From positions 1 to 36,747 of the IMG/VR virus record IMGVR_UViG_3300027730_000070: DNA of 36,747 nucleotides, one strand, 5' to 3'. This DNA comes from a virus. The first letter of the stretch is position 1; each line of letters opens with the position of its first letter. This document shows, piece after piece, positions 19,582 to 28,808 of the stretch. The translations under genes and the position numbers were made by a program. The notes below the pieces were generated by a model, which saw nothing but the letters and a program-made list of their open reading frames with translations, did not search any database and was not told the DNA's origin.

Positions 19582-21080
19582 AAGTTTTCCCAATCAATCT
19601 CATCTATTTCATCGGCCATCTCGTCCGAGTATGGACGAATCTCTTTAGACATAGACTCGGCTATTTTTGCTGCCGCTCCCAGTTTATTTTGATTCAAGGA
19701 GCTCACTAACTTAGTACTGAGCTGTTGGAACCTAGGATTTACCAAAAACTCTGTGGCTAGTCTGGTAGCTGCTGCCTCTCCTGCAACGCTCGTAAGTACA
19801 GGGACATTTAAAGTCAGAAGTCCGTACATACCTGCTAACGCCTCTCCCTTGCTTACAAATTTATCTACGATAGAGGGCTTTAGTGCGCCTGAGATCTTCG
19901 CATACTGTTCGTATAGACGATTGATGCCATGGTATTCTTTGGCAAGCTGAGGGTTGCTTTTAAGGATAGAATCATCGATTGCCTTCTTCAAGGTAGAAAG
20001 TGTTTTGTACTGATCGGGATTCGAACTGATGGTTTGCTGAATCTTTTGACGATATCCAATGAGGTTCCTAGCATTTAGATTGGGCTCCTTCAAAAGCATT
20101 TCTGTGTCCTTTAAAATACCTTGACGAGCTACATCGGGAAGATCCTTTAACGTTTGCTGAATATTGGAAAGTGTTTCTTGTTGAAGGCCTTTTGAAAATG
20201 GTTGCTTAGCTAGATCTGATCCCTTTAAAGCATCGTAAGCATTACCTATCTTATCTCTGGTCTCGCTCAATAGCCTTTGTGGACGGGCTCCCTTGTTCGC
20301 GAATTTAGACAGAAATCTAGTTCTTCTTTCTGAGTTTAGAAGAGGAGCAATTTCAGTATCTGTCATTCCAAGCCTTCTGCCTTCGGCTATAATCTCACCT
20401 TGAGTAAACTTCTTGGCTAATTGCTGCTGTAAAGCCGGGCCAACAGATTTCTCGCTGACACCCTGAGTCTTTAGCTTGTTGGCTATATTGGAGAACTTCG
20501 AAGGCTGCGTAGTGAGCTTATTAAAAAGACCCGTTGCTCCGCCGGTTGCAATCTGAACTAGCTCATCGCCTAGACCTTTTGAAGCAGCTGGAATGCCGGT
20601 TGCGTTTTCTAATCCTCGAGAGATATTCTCTACGGTAGGAAAGGTCTTGGCCGCAGCTTCTACGCCTTGAAGGTAGCTATTTCGGAAATCATCATAGGTT
20701 GGGTACTTCTTATCGAACTCTTCCCAGCCAGCTGAGGGGAACTTATTACGAAGATCGGCTAGCCTTTCAGGAGAGAAGTCATCATCTAAAGCAGCTAAAG
20801 CTTCCCCAGTCCCGACCATGCTTAGAAAATTCGTAATAATCCCAGGTGTTGTGAGGTTTGCCAGCCCCTTTGGAATCTGAAGGATCTTTCTAAACACGCC
20901 TTTGAGTGTGCTATCGGGCTCTTCATTCTCTTTTTCAGCGTCGAACTTGGGAAGTGATTCAAACTCATCCCATTTAAAAGACTGATCTTGAGCAGTGGCT
21001 TGGGGTTGCATTCCTTGAGCAGGCTGTTGCCCAGGTGCACCAAGTCCTTGAAAGTCGTCCCATTTGAAAGCACTAGTCAT
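19578..21080 (-). CDS. Large internal virion (ejection) protein
   Basis: A 500-residue protein with two FKWD-(D/E)-F boxes in its first 40 residues (FKWDDFQ and FKWDEFE) in a Gln/Pro-rich linker. A helical domain follows with a hydrophobic patch near 70-95, then long coiled helices and an acidic end (DEMADEIDEIDWENF). The position after the tail genes, the size and the helical make-up fit P22-type ejection proteins that enter the host with DNA. No muralytic motif was seen. It overlaps the upstream gene by 8 bp. Confidence 0.5.
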   Translation of the reverse strand: MTSAFKWDDFQGLGAPGQQPAQGMQPQATAQDQSFKWDEFESLPKFDAEKENEEPDSTLKGVFRKILQIPKGLANLTTPGIITNFLSMVGTGEALAALDDDFSPERLADLRNKFPSAGWEEFDKKYPTYDDFRNSYLQGVEAAAKTFPTVENISRGLENATGIPAASKGLGDELVQIATGGATGLFNKLTTQPSKFSNIANKLKTQGVSEKSVGPALQQQLAKKFTQGEIIAEGRRLGMTDTEIAPLLNSERRTRFLSKFANKGARPQRLLSETRDKIGNAYDALKGSDLAKQPFSKGLQQETLSNIQQTLKDLPDVARQGILKDTEMLLKEPNLNARNLIGYRQKIQQTISSNPDQYKTLSTLKKAIDDSILKSNPQLAKEYHGINRLYEQYAKISGALKPSIVDKFVSKGEALAGMYGLLTLNVPVLTSVAGEAAATRLATEFLVNPRFQQLSTKLVSSLNQNKLGAAAKIAESMSKEIRPYSDEMADEIDEIDWENF

Positions 21081-22578
21081 TTACTAATCTCCCTTTTGCA
21101 TCTAAGGCTGCCTTTAGCTGGCCAAGAGGAATCGCTTTGACATGACCGGTGGGAGCTAGAACCCACTTTGTTCCATCAGGAGGAGGATTATTTCGAACGC
21201 GTCTTTCAGCTCTTCGCATTTGGACGGCGCTATTAGATCGAACCTTTCCACTTCTTAGTTCTTTACGAACCTTAGTCAGCTCGCCTAGCTTCTCTTTGAT
21301 GAAGGGGTTGAGCTCGTCATCGATCAGCTTGTCTACGTTTCTTGGAAGTTCACGACCTGCTTTATCATAGGTCTCTGAAAGCTTATCGAATACAGAGATT
21401 CTTTCCTTCATGATGTCTTCGATCGCGTACAGAGTCTCTGTGATCTCTTGGTTCGCAGCCGGTGATTTGCCTACACTTTGGAAAGCTTTAAGCAAGTTCC
21501 CTTCAATGAGCTGGTTCAATCTTCCTCCTTGGATAGATTGAAGATCAGCTAGAAAAAGTTCCTTAACAGCCGAATCCAAGATCTGAGCTTGGGTAGTCTT
21601 TAAAGGATCAAGTCCTAATCGATCGGCTGCCCAGTCTGTGAATCGATTGATGTCTCCTGATTGGATAGCTTCATCAATCCTTTCTAGGGCGATCTCTTTC
21701 TCTGGAAGAGCACGACGCGTCTTAGCTATGGATTCATAAAGAGGCTTGTTGAGTTGGAAGTTTCTCTCTTCTCTCTTCTCATCTTTGTCCCTGCGAGTCT
21801 TAGCTTGGTCTTGTAAAACCTTAGCGATCTCTCGGTGTTCTTGATATGGGCTTCCTGCAAGCTGAACAATCTGGTCTTCCGTGAGCTTTGTAAAAGGGTT
21901 GCCTTGAGCTGGAACCTGTGCATTAGCAGGAGTACGATTTGGCTGAGCAGCTGCCATCGCCTGTTGCTGCTGACGCATCATGTCCCCACCCTCTGATGGA
22001 GGATTTAGACCCATACCATCTTGGCCACCTTGTTGGTAGACAGTCTGTTCTTGAGGCCCTACACGATTCGAATCGGCAAGAGGAGGACGTGAAGGAACCC
22101 CAGAAATGTCTGGTACATCGGATTGAGCACTTCTAGCCTCGGCAACAGCGGATACAGGGCCCGGTTGCTGAGGAGCTCCTCTTTGCATGAGATTAGCTTG
22201 CTCAATGGGCGATACTTGAGGAGCAGCCCCCATTCCCGGTTGTCCACCTCCACCAGAAGATGCACCTCCGGCTGGAAAGATATCCGGGAAAGCATTCGAT
22301 AGCCAAGACCCAGCACCCTGTGATTTAGCCTGCTCTTTTAAGACAGGAGCAATCAAAGGACCAAACTGTTGAAGATATTGCATACCACCTGGCTCAGCTA
22401 AGATTTCTTGCAAAAGCGTAGCGGAGATAGGCTTATCCTTAATCTTTTCATTAATCTTAGTAAATTGATTTTTAAGGGTTCGCTCTTGCGCCTTTTGCAT
22501 CAGAACTTGACCAAGTGCTCCGGTCGCCTGGTTTATCCCGCCGATCAGTCCTTGATCTCCTTGGTATACAATAGCCAT
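21073..22578 (-). CDS. Large internal virion (ejection) protein, Gln/Gly-rich
   Basis: 501 residues: a helical start (GGINQATGALGQVLMQKAQE), a long low-complexity middle rich in Gly, Gln, Pro and Ala (about 90-240, with a QQQQ run), then charged coiled helices (KTRRALPEKEIALERIDEAI) and a C-terminal segment GTKWVLAPTGHVKAIPLGQL. It belongs to the three-gene internal-protein block typical of P22-like podoviruses. Function by context only. Confidence 0.5.
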   Translation of the reverse strand: MAIVYQGDQGLIGGINQATGALGQVLMQKAQERTLKNQFTKINEKIKDKPISATLLQEILAEPGGMQYLQQFGPLIAPVLKEQAKSQGAGSWLSNAFPDIFPAGGASSGGGGQPGMGAAPQVSPIEQANLMQRGAPQQPGPVSAVAEARSAQSDVPDISGVPSRPPLADSNRVGPQEQTVYQQGGQDGMGLNPPSEGGDMMRQQQQAMAAAQPNRTPANAQVPAQGNPFTKLTEDQIVQLAGSPYQEHREIAKVLQDQAKTRRDKDEKREERNFQLNKPLYESIAKTRRALPEKEIALERIDEAIQSGDINRFTDWAADRLGLDPLKTTQAQILDSAVKELFLADLQSIQGGRLNQLIEGNLLKAFQSVGKSPAANQEITETLYAIEDIMKERISVFDKLSETYDKAGRELPRNVDKLIDDELNPFIKEKLGELTKVRKELRSGKVRSNSAVQMRRAERRVRNNPPPDGTKWVLAPTGHVKAIPLGQLKAALDAKGRLVND

Positions 22579-22579
22579 A

Positions 22580-23353
22580 TTAAGCCCCCTTAGCTTCGAG
22601 CTTCTCGATCTTAGCGTTCAGCTCGTTAATACAGTTGACCATAAAGCCGACGAGTGAGTAGATTTCGATCCCTTTGAGACCTTCTTCCTCTCTGACGATC
22701 TCTTTAGGACTATCTTCTACCATAACGCCTATTACGTCTCTTCTGTTGGAGTATTCAGGTTTGTAGTCATATTGGTAGGCCTTCATCTTTTTAAGAGCTT
22801 CTAGGCCTATTTCTAGCGGTCGAATATTTTCTTTGTACTCTCTTGAGGACATAGCGAGCCCTGCTCCTACAGTTCCGGCTGCTCCGATCAAAGGACCGAG
22901 GATACCTTGTTGTTGGTTGATCAAAGGTTGGAACGTTTGTGAACCAGCAAGTCCACCAAGGCCTGAGAGAGCGCTCAGACGATTAGCTTGATACTGATTG
23001 TACTGTCCCAATATGCCGGAACCAAGAGACGTAGAAAGATCGGTCGCACTTTGTGCAAGCGCTCGGTTTAAAGCAGACGAACCGCTTTCATCGAGACCTA
23101 AAAAGTTCTCTTTAATGCCGGGTATGATCTGACGCTGCAGAGTTTGCTGCGCTGGATCTATAAATGACTTCTGATAGAAATCCTGAAACTGCTCGGGGTT
23201 ATACGGCTGCAAGAACTGGCTGTACGCCTGGCTCGCTGCTCCGCCCTGACCCCCCTGTGGTCCCAGAATCCCGCTCAGGAATTGTTTCTGTTCGGGAGTC
23301 AGAAGGTCTATGTTCCCCTCGTGAGTCGCTCCCCCCATGAATGTTTTGCCCAT
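22580..23353 (-). CDS. Virion protein with C-terminal S74-type chaperone domain
   Basis: 257 residues from ATG 23353, six bases after GGAGG. The first ~165 are Gln/Gly/Leu-rich. From about 170, SSREYKENIRPLEIGLEALK, then YQYDYKPE, DVIGVMVEDSPKE and a terminal coiled coil match the intramolecular chaperone (peptidase S74) domain that trimerises fibres and spikes and often cleaves itself off. The usual catalytic Ser (S169-S170 in SSRE) is in place. It is unusual in that it lies in the ejection-protein block, not in the fibre group. Confidence 0.7.
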   Translation of the reverse strand: MGKTFMGGATHEGNIDLLTPEQKQFLSGILGPQGGQGGAASQAYSQFLQPYNPEQFQDFYQKSFIDPAQQTLQRQIIPGIKENFLGLDESGSSALNRALAQSATDLSTSLGSGILGQYNQYQANRLSALSGLGGLAGSQTFQPLINQQQGILGPLIGAAGTVGAGLAMSSREYKENIRPLEIGLEALKKMKAYQYDYKPEYSNRRDVIGVMVEDSPKEIVREEEGLKGIEIYSLVGFMVNCINELNAKIEKLEAKGA

Positions 23354-23807
23354 CTTCTTCCTCCGAATATTCCATTAATACGCTCTTAGACATTCTAAAT
23401 CCATGTCTTTGCGAGTGTTTTGGATAATCTGTTATCCAATATATCTTATTTAATTTGCCTTTTTTTCTAATCTCTTTTATATGATCGGCCAGCTTTTTAA
23501 CTGAACCACCTCCACCCCAATACTCTTTATCGACCGTATAGGTCTGAATCACGAGCGCTTGAGAGAGTGGGTCTACGGTAAACCATAGAAAACCTTTTAT
23601 TAAATTAGCTTCATTTGCTAGCACCCAGAGGTGTGACAAAGGGTTCAATGTCGGTCCCTCTTTAGTCATTCTCAGACAAAGAGACTTCTGATAGCTATAG
23701 AAATCCTCTGTGGTGTAGTCCTTTTTCTTCACCTGTTCAACCAGGTATTTAGGGATGAGATCTGGTGTCATGACCCTGATCCATCTTAGCTCGTCAATCT
23801 TATTCAT
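23199..23807 (-). CDS. GNAT-like protein in the virion gene block
   Basis: The first ~150 residues look like a compact acetyltransferase-type fold: LWVLANEANLIKGFLWFTVD, then VIQTYTVDKEYWGGGGSVKK (the G-rich loop where acetyl-CoA would bind), and ITDYPKHSQRHGFRMSKSVL. Small GNAT-like genes at this place are known from podoviruses. The last ~50 residues (Ser/Gly/Asp/Arg-rich) are encoded within the start of the next gene in another frame, a 155-bp overlap, and may not reflect a conserved end. Confidence 0.5.
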   Translation of the reverse strand: MNKIDELRWIRVMTPDLIPKYLVEQVKKKDYTTEDFYSYQKSLCLRMTKEGPTLNPLSHLWVLANEANLIKGFLWFTVDPLSQALVIQTYTVDKEYWGGGGSVKKLADHIKEIRKKGKLNKIYWITDYPKHSQRHGFRMSKSVLMEYSEEEDGQNIHGGSDSRGEHRPSDSRTETIPERDSGTTGGSGRSSEPGVQPVLAAV

Positions 23808-24351
23808 CGCTTACTCCAATGTAACGACAGTGCCCAATCAGTTGTCCTGCTGCCGCAACTGCTATATTTGCCGTAGCATTGCCTGATCCCGAAGACCATA
23901 CTTCCAACCGGTATGTACTTGGGATGGCATTGCACGTCAGGACGGTTTGACCCGCACCATAAGCAATTGTCGCCGTTTGCAAAACCCCTACGAAAGGTTT
24001 TTGATTACTCTTTGTGACTATATAAGGCAGATCTATAAATAGATTTCCCGTGGCCGTAGTCGCGAACCACTGAATATCAAACCACACTTCTGTGATGATT
24101 CCTTGTCTTAAGACCCAACCGATCTGGTGAGTATAAGTCGTTGCACCAGCCCCACTTGTTCCATTGAGCGTCGGAATCCACTCCGAAGAGTCTACATCTG
24201 CGTAGCTTCTGATCGTTCCGTTGACGTTGTTAGCGATCTGCTCGTACATGTTCTGCAAATCAAAGACAAGGTCATTCAAATAGGAATCAGGATCAGAGTT
24301 GTTTTTATAATCCCTTGGCTGCGGCAGAAGTAGGTCTGTGGGAAGAGTCAT
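23800..24351 (-). CDS. Tail/virion protein
   Basis: 183 residues: an N-terminal helix region (NDLVFDLQNMYEQIANNVNG), then a beta-rich domain with repeated aromatic strands (HQIGWVLRQGIITEVWFDIQ). The start overlaps the upstream gene's stop by one base. The N-terminal helix followed by beta-domain resembles small fibre or needle adaptors. No firm family. Confidence 0.5.
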   Translation of the reverse strand: MTLPTDLLLPQPRDYKNNSDPDSYLNDLVFDLQNMYEQIANNVNGTIRSYADVDSSEWIPTLNGTSGAGATTYTHQIGWVLRQGIITEVWFDIQWFATTATGNLFIDLPYIVTKSNQKPFVGVLQTATIAYGAGQTVLTCNAIPSTYRLEVWSSGSGNATANIAVAAAGQLIGHCRYIGVSDE

Positions 24352-26219
24352 TAGTTCACCGTTCTCTTACCGCGAGGTTTAAAATAAGGTTTAAAAGCAT
24401 GAATCCTAAAGGGACGCTCTCCCCCTGTAAGAAGTAAGCGCACTCTATGTAAGTATCCAATTCCACCTCCAAATGCTCTGATCCATGTCTTGGTCTGATA
24501 GAACTGATTCCTATAAACAAATCCATCGCCTACATAGGCGGGATAGGCCGAGGAATCGACGCCATCTAAGGTGAAGGAGTCCTGATCTATGACAGTGATC
24601 ACATAGCCATTTCCACTGTTAACCTGCTTCATGCCATCGACCCCATAGATGAAGATCGTTTCACCAGTAGAAAGTCCATGCTGAGGCGCTGTAACAAGGC
24701 AAGGATTCGATTGAGCTACTTGGGCAATGGCGGCCACAAAGTTAAGATTTGGTAAAAATAGGATGTCTTGTGAAGCGTAAGGATTCTCTTCGTCGTTCTT
24801 GTAAAACTCGACTGTTCCCTTAGTCTCCCGGTCTGTATCCACATAGAAGTCAATGAAGCTCATCTGAGCCTCTTTACCCTCAGATTGGAAAGGGTTCCAG
24901 GCAGCGCTAAAGATCTCGGCATTGATAGGAGCTCCTAAGTCTTCGGCTCCGAATTCAAGCTGATAAATGTTTCCGACTAGATCTCCTGCCAAGAGAATGT
25001 CTTGGGTTTCATCCCAATACCAGTCTTGAAGGGTGTCATCGCCCATTTCATCTAGGCTATAGTCCAGATTATTGAGGGCAGTGAAGTCATTTAGCCCATA
25101 ATCTCTTGAAGCGTTCCCATATCCCATGCAGTTCAGGTTGATCGAATAGTTCGTATAGGCGCCAGATTCATCGTCGAATATGAGGGCTTTATTGTTCTCA
25201 GTTGCTTCTTCTGCACAATAAAGAGTCCACCATCTTTGTGTTTCATAACTTCTTTGACAGAAGACTTTTCCAAACTCAGCGATGTTGATCTCATTGATCG
25301 TAAATTCTTCGATTCTCTGGTCTATACGCTGTGTTTCGGTACCATCAGTAGCAGTGATTCCACGAATTCCAAGTGCTTTTGCAAAGCGATCGTAAGCCAC
25401 TGAGGCCATCTTGCCATCGCAAGCTCTAAAGGAGTTGAGTCGTACCCATCGAAAGGCTTTGTTTGGGTCGGCTGTCGGTAACAAAGTCCATACAGAATTT
25501 GTGAAAAAGACGATGATTTGGTTCTGTAAACACTGAGCTGAGACGATATGGTCTCCTGTTGCGGCATCGGCGAAGTCTCCTCCCCCCGCTACAATGTCAT
25601 TCCAGTTATTAGGGTCTTGCTTAGCGCACCATCTAGCTCTTTGGGGATGGTAGGTCGTAGAGCCATCATTCTCGAAGACCCCTAGGATGATAAGCCGAGA
25701 GGCTAGGGTGAAAATAAGTTTAGCACCATAGATGCTATTGCCTCCGCCCGTACTAGGAGTAAAAAGAGTCGTGATGGTAGGAGAAGAGGAAACGTAGAAA
25801 CGTATGCCATTAACCGAGCCATCATAAGCAAGCCCATTAGTGAAGTAGAGACGGTTGATAACGTTTGAACTCTGCCAGTTGGCAGCTACTACATAGTCAT
25901 ATACCCCGCTTGAGAAGATGGGGGCAGCATCTAAAAGATCAAAAGCTTGGCTTCCTGTGTTATAAAGGTAAGCTCTTGTCGTATCAAAGGCGAGCGTAGC
26001 CTTACTCCCATCCGACTGAATATAGCGCCAGATTCCCATCACTCTAAGCATCTGAGAAAGGGTAGAAAATAGGGCTAATCCGGCTCTTTTTTGGATATAT
26101 CCGTGCCGAATATGGACGTTATCCGCCACAGTGAACGAATCAGGTGGAGCAATCCAAGGCTCTAGGTCTGAATCTAGCCCTGTTTTGAAGGGCGCAATCA
26201 TCTGAGGCGTTAATGTCAT
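24351..26219 (-). CDS. Tail stabilisation protein, P22 gp10-like
   Basis: A 622-residue beta-rich protein. The start (FKTGLDSDLEPWIAPPDSFT, then VRIRHGYIQKRAGL-like VHIRHGYIQKRAG) is typical of gp10-type hub proteins that plug the podovirus tail tube. WCAKQDPNNWND and DHIVSAQCLQNQIIVFFTNS lie in the middle. Near 500-570 an FCCH-like unit is inserted (PQHGLSTGETIFIYGVDGMK, YVITVIDQDSFTLDG). Position, directly after the adaptor group, agrees. Confidence 0.65.
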   Translation of the reverse strand: MTLTPQMIAPFKTGLDSDLEPWIAPPDSFTVADNVHIRHGYIQKRAGLALFSTLSQMLRVMGIWRYIQSDGSKATLAFDTTRAYLYNTGSQAFDLLDAAPIFSSGVYDYVVAANWQSSNVINRLYFTNGLAYDGSVNGIRFYVSSSPTITTLFTPSTGGGNSIYGAKLIFTLASRLIILGVFENDGSTTYHPQRARWCAKQDPNNWNDIVAGGGDFADAATGDHIVSAQCLQNQIIVFFTNSVWTLLPTADPNKAFRWVRLNSFRACDGKMASVAYDRFAKALGIRGITATDGTETQRIDQRIEEFTINEINIAEFGKVFCQRSYETQRWWTLYCAEEATENNKALIFDDESGAYTNYSINLNCMGYGNASRDYGLNDFTALNNLDYSLDEMGDDTLQDWYWDETQDILLAGDLVGNIYQLEFGAEDLGAPINAEIFSAAWNPFQSEGKEAQMSFIDFYVDTDRETKGTVEFYKNDEENPYASQDILFLPNLNFVAAIAQVAQSNPCLVTAPQHGLSTGETIFIYGVDGMKQVNSGNGYVITVIDQDSFTLDGVDSSAYPAYVGDGFVYRNQFYQTKTWIRAFGGGIGYLHRVRLLLTGGERPFRIHAFKPYFKPRGKRTVN

Positions 26220-26852
26220 TTAGAATCCTCCGCAAACGTGGAAATATCCCCCACAATCCCGGTTATCATTATCTTCATTCACGATTCTGATCGTAAACTG
26301 AGAGGCACTATTCAAGTTTATCTTACACATCCTAGCATTTCCTTCATCAAAAGGTGTTGCTACTGGCACATAAAGGGTGTTAGTTGCCACTGGATTTAGA
26401 GTCACTCGGTATTGTCCTGTGCCTATCCTTGCAATCGAGCAGTTATTCGCTACGATCGTTCCTCCACCTGAATTAAATCTTCCATAGGCAATGATGATAT
26501 TGCTTCGGGTATACGTTGTGGCTGTGCTTCCAAACATAAAATTGACCAAGGTCAAGTTCGTTGCCGGTCCACCCATTCTTCCGCCATATGAGTACTGAAT
26601 AACGTTGGAATTCTCGTCGATACCGAAGAGTTCCGAGTTACCTGCAGTGTCCGTCTTGCAGAATGTGATGAAAGCATCCGCCAAAGCAGTAGGGTTCACA
26701 GGCAATCCTGCTACCGTTCTGTCCTTGAAATTCACAGCTTGAGGCCGAAAGGTCGTATCCGCCGTTTCAATGGCTACCCAGTTCGGTCGGATAACCACCC
26801 CAAGATTTCTAATCTTTGTCGTATCTGTTGGTTGGGTCGCATCCCACGCCAT
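26220..26852 (-). CDS. Virion protein
   Basis: 210 residues beginning AWDATQPTDTTKIRNLGVVI and RPNWVAIE, an N-terminus I associate with podovirus tail or fibre proteins, then a beta-rich body (TLVNFMFGSTATTYTRSNII). The ATG at 26852 follows AAGGAG, which itself directly follows a perfect dispersed palindrome. Function by context only. Confidence 0.55.
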   Translation of the reverse strand: MAWDATQPTDTTKIRNLGVVIRPNWVAIETADTTFRPQAVNFKDRTVAGLPVNPTALADAFITFCKTDTAGNSELFGIDENSNVIQYSYGGRMGGPATNLTLVNFMFGSTATTYTRSNIIIAYGRFNSGGGTIVANNCSIARIGTGQYRVTLNPVATNTLYVPVATPFDEGNARMCKINLNSASQFTIRIVNEDNDNRDCGGYFHVCGGF

Positions 26853-26864
26853 AGTTCTACTCCT

Positions 26865-26881
26865 TGTAAAGCCGCTTTACA
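26865..26881 (-). promoter_or_regulatory. Dispersed palindrome, intergenic copy abutting an SD
   Basis: TGTAAAGCCGCTTTACA fills the gap between the adaptor gene's stop (26882) and the AAGGAG of the next gene, two features that touch it on both sides. This repeats the arrangement at 2046-2064. Confidence 0.7.
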
Positions 26882-27775
26882 TCAAAAGGATGGTCCAGCC
26901 CTTCCTTCCATCATGTTTTGCATTGTACGGGTCAAAACGTAGGAAACCTGTTCCTTATAAAGCGCTGTGACCTCTGCATACGCATCTAACTCGCCGTAGT
27001 CAGCATGGATATCCCTAGCCGTTCCATAAGCGATGCAAGGACCCCATTCATTGAGTTCTGGAGTATCCGTAGCATTCACTAAGGGAGCGACAACCTGATA
27101 AGCTTTCATCCGGATGATGTAAGCTTGGTCAGGCACAGGGAAAAGCTGGAACTGGTTATTGTACATCAAGATCGCCTGCGGTCGATTAGGGGCAAACACC
27201 ACATAGTTGAGGTAAATATTCTGCCCATTTGCAGGGGCATTCGCAAAATTTACATCTACTGATCCGGTGTTGTAGTTCAGGGTCATTGAGCCCCCAAGGC
27301 TACCGGTTACGACGACATTTGATGTGGTCCAGTTCTGGTTTGTATCCTCAAAAAGCTCGACGTTGTCCGTGACTGTGGTTGTCCCCGGAAAAATGGGGAA
27401 GCCCGTGACTGATGTCGTGAAGTTTGTGGTTACTCCATCGCCTGTCCATTGAGTTAAAAATGTGTATTGAAGAGGGTTCGATTCAAAGAAATAGGCTGGG
27501 TCTTGATACCATAGCATATTTAGATTGTTAGCGGTGACAGGGGGTGCAAAGTTAGTGTAAAGCTCCAAAGGCTGATCGTAATAAGCCTGATTTGCCTGAG
27601 TAGTGAACTGGTAGTACACCTCTTTCGCATCGATCTTTACCTCTGCAGGGAAAGTGAATTGAAAGAATTGATTTATGCGGCGACGCAACTCTTCTTGAGT
27701 CATTTCGGCCGCGGTGAATCTACCGGTCACTTGCCTAACTTTTAATTCTATCTGCGCTAAATTCCAAGTAGCCAT
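26882..27775 (-). CDS. Head-tail adaptor-like protein with inserted beta domain
   Basis: 297 residues. The N- and C-terminal parts are helical and match adaptor (P22 gp4-type) layout: TWNLAQIELKVRQVTGRF and RRRINQFFQFTFP at the front, GPCIAYGTARDIHADYGELD and YKEQVSYVLTRTMQ at the end. Between, about 100-200 is a beta-domain (WTGDGVTTNFTTSVTGFPIF; ANGQNIYLNYVV) that looks inserted. These proteins bind below the portal and build the tail. Confidence 0.6.
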   Translation of the reverse strand: MATWNLAQIELKVRQVTGRFTAAEMTQEELRRRINQFFQFTFPAEVKIDAKEVYYQFTTQANQAYYDQPLELYTNFAPPVTANNLNMLWYQDPAYFFESNPLQYTFLTQWTGDGVTTNFTTSVTGFPIFPGTTTVTDNVELFEDTNQNWTTSNVVVTGSLGGSMTLNYNTGSVDVNFANAPANGQNIYLNYVVFAPNRPQAILMYNNQFQLFPVPDQAYIIRMKAYQVVAPLVNATDTPELNEWGPCIAYGTARDIHADYGELDAYAEVTALYKEQVSYVLTRTMQNMMEGRAGPSF

Positions 27776-27783
27776 TTAACCAC

Positions 27784-28155
27784 CTACGCTCCGTTGTAAA
27801 CCTGTCTCATTTGGAAACGTGGGTCGTTCCCGGTCTGTCTTTTAGTTAGTTTGCCAAGGCCATCTGGTCTCCACTCATAAAGAGGAGTAGAACAGCTCTC
27901 GATGTGTCTTGCAATGAATCTGGGCAGCTTGTAGCTAGCGCCGTGCATCAATGTAAAGCCACTATTTTTCTTGGTGCTTCCGTAAGAAAACTTATGGAAT
28001 ACCCCTGGTTCTTTCAGGTTAATGAATTCAAATTCGCAGACTTCTCGCAAAAAAGCCTCTTCTTTTTCAGATTTGGGCTGGTTTCCTACGATAGGCAGTG
28101 ATCGGATGAATTCAATATCTTTAGCTTCATTAGCTTCTTGTTTGAATACGCTCAT
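27784..28155 (-). CDS. Conserved virion-region protein
   Basis: 123 residues, starting after AGGAG. Motif-like parts are EPGVFHKFSYGSTKKN, then GFTLMHGASYKLPRFIARHI and YEWRPDG, an order I associate with a small protein near capsid genes in podovirus clusters. Its exact role is not known. A strong G6/C6 hairpin lies upstream of its SD. Confidence 0.5.
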   Translation of the reverse strand: MSVFKQEANEAKDIEFIRSLPIVGNQPKSEKEEAFLREVCEFEFINLKEPGVFHKFSYGSTKKNSGFTLMHGASYKLPRFIARHIESCSTPLYEWRPDGLGKLTKRQTGNDPRFQMRQVYNGA

Positions 28156-28174
28156 CTTTTTTCTCCTGTTAAAA

Positions 28175-28194
28175 TGGGGGGATTGCTCCCCCCA
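28175..28194 (-). terminator. G6/C6 hairpin between capsid-region genes
   Basis: TGGGGGGATTGCTCCCCCCA: seven-pair stem and six-base loop. On the transcribed strand ATTTTAAC follows, then the next gene's AGGAG. It could partly end the capsid transcript, stabilise its 3' end, or limit translation of the next gene. Confidence 0.45.
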
Positions 28195-28200
28195 CCAAAA

Positions 28201-28797
28201 TTAAACTACTGACATTTGTCCTTCAAAAACAGCAACCATAGCAGAGTTGTTACCCCCTACCATTCCTGTTCCAATAGTTCCGCCTTGAATTGCGACGTTA
28301 ACTGTTGGGTACGGGATTCCGTTGATGTTAGAGATTTGGGACAAGAATCCACCGCTTACATAGGCGCTATAGCCTGAAGAGGTATCATCTGAGCAAGTAA
28401 CCTGAGTTGCGCTGACGGACAAAACAGTGTAGTTACGGTTTAGCGTAAGTCCTGTTAAGTCGTCTGCGATCTCAGTTGCTTTTACGAGGTCGCCCACCGC
28501 AAAGCTGAATTGAGAAAGGAACGAACATGTAAATACAGTGTCCGCTGCTCTTGTTACAGCTGTGATAGGTGCTCCGAAAAGCGCTTGCTGGGCCAATGGA
28601 GTCCAACCATTCGAGGTTGTGACCGCACCGGTAGCGACGTTCATGTAATAGCCGTTAGGCATTCCATAAACCCAAACGAAAGCATTTCCTGCAGTAACGT
28701 CGTAAGTTGTTACGCGCGCTACAGAAAATCCAACTGACTGGTTCCTAGCCACTGCAGAGGCAGGGTTAGTCCAGCTGACTGTTTTTAACTGTGACAT
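28201..28797 (-). CDS. Capsid decoration-like protein with FCCH-like unit
   Basis: 198 residues immediately after the major capsid gene in the direction of transcription. Residues 75-150 contain the phage FCCH-like beta-unit (FAVGDLVKATEIADDLTGLT, YTVLSVSATQVTCSDDTSSG). The ends are beta/Gly-rich. Location suggests a capsid decoration or head-completion protein; not proven. Confidence 0.5.
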   Translation of the reverse strand: MSQLKTVSWTNPASAVARNQSVGFSVARVTTYDVTAGNAFVWVYGMPNGYYMNVATGAVTTSNGWTPLAQQALFGAPITAVTRAADTVFTCSFLSQFSFAVGDLVKATEIADDLTGLTLNRNYTVLSVSATQVTCSDDTSSGYSAYVSGGFLSQISNINGIPYPTVNVAIQGGTIGTGMVGGNNSAMVAVFEGQMSVV

Positions 28798-28808
28798 ATT
28801 TCCTCCTC

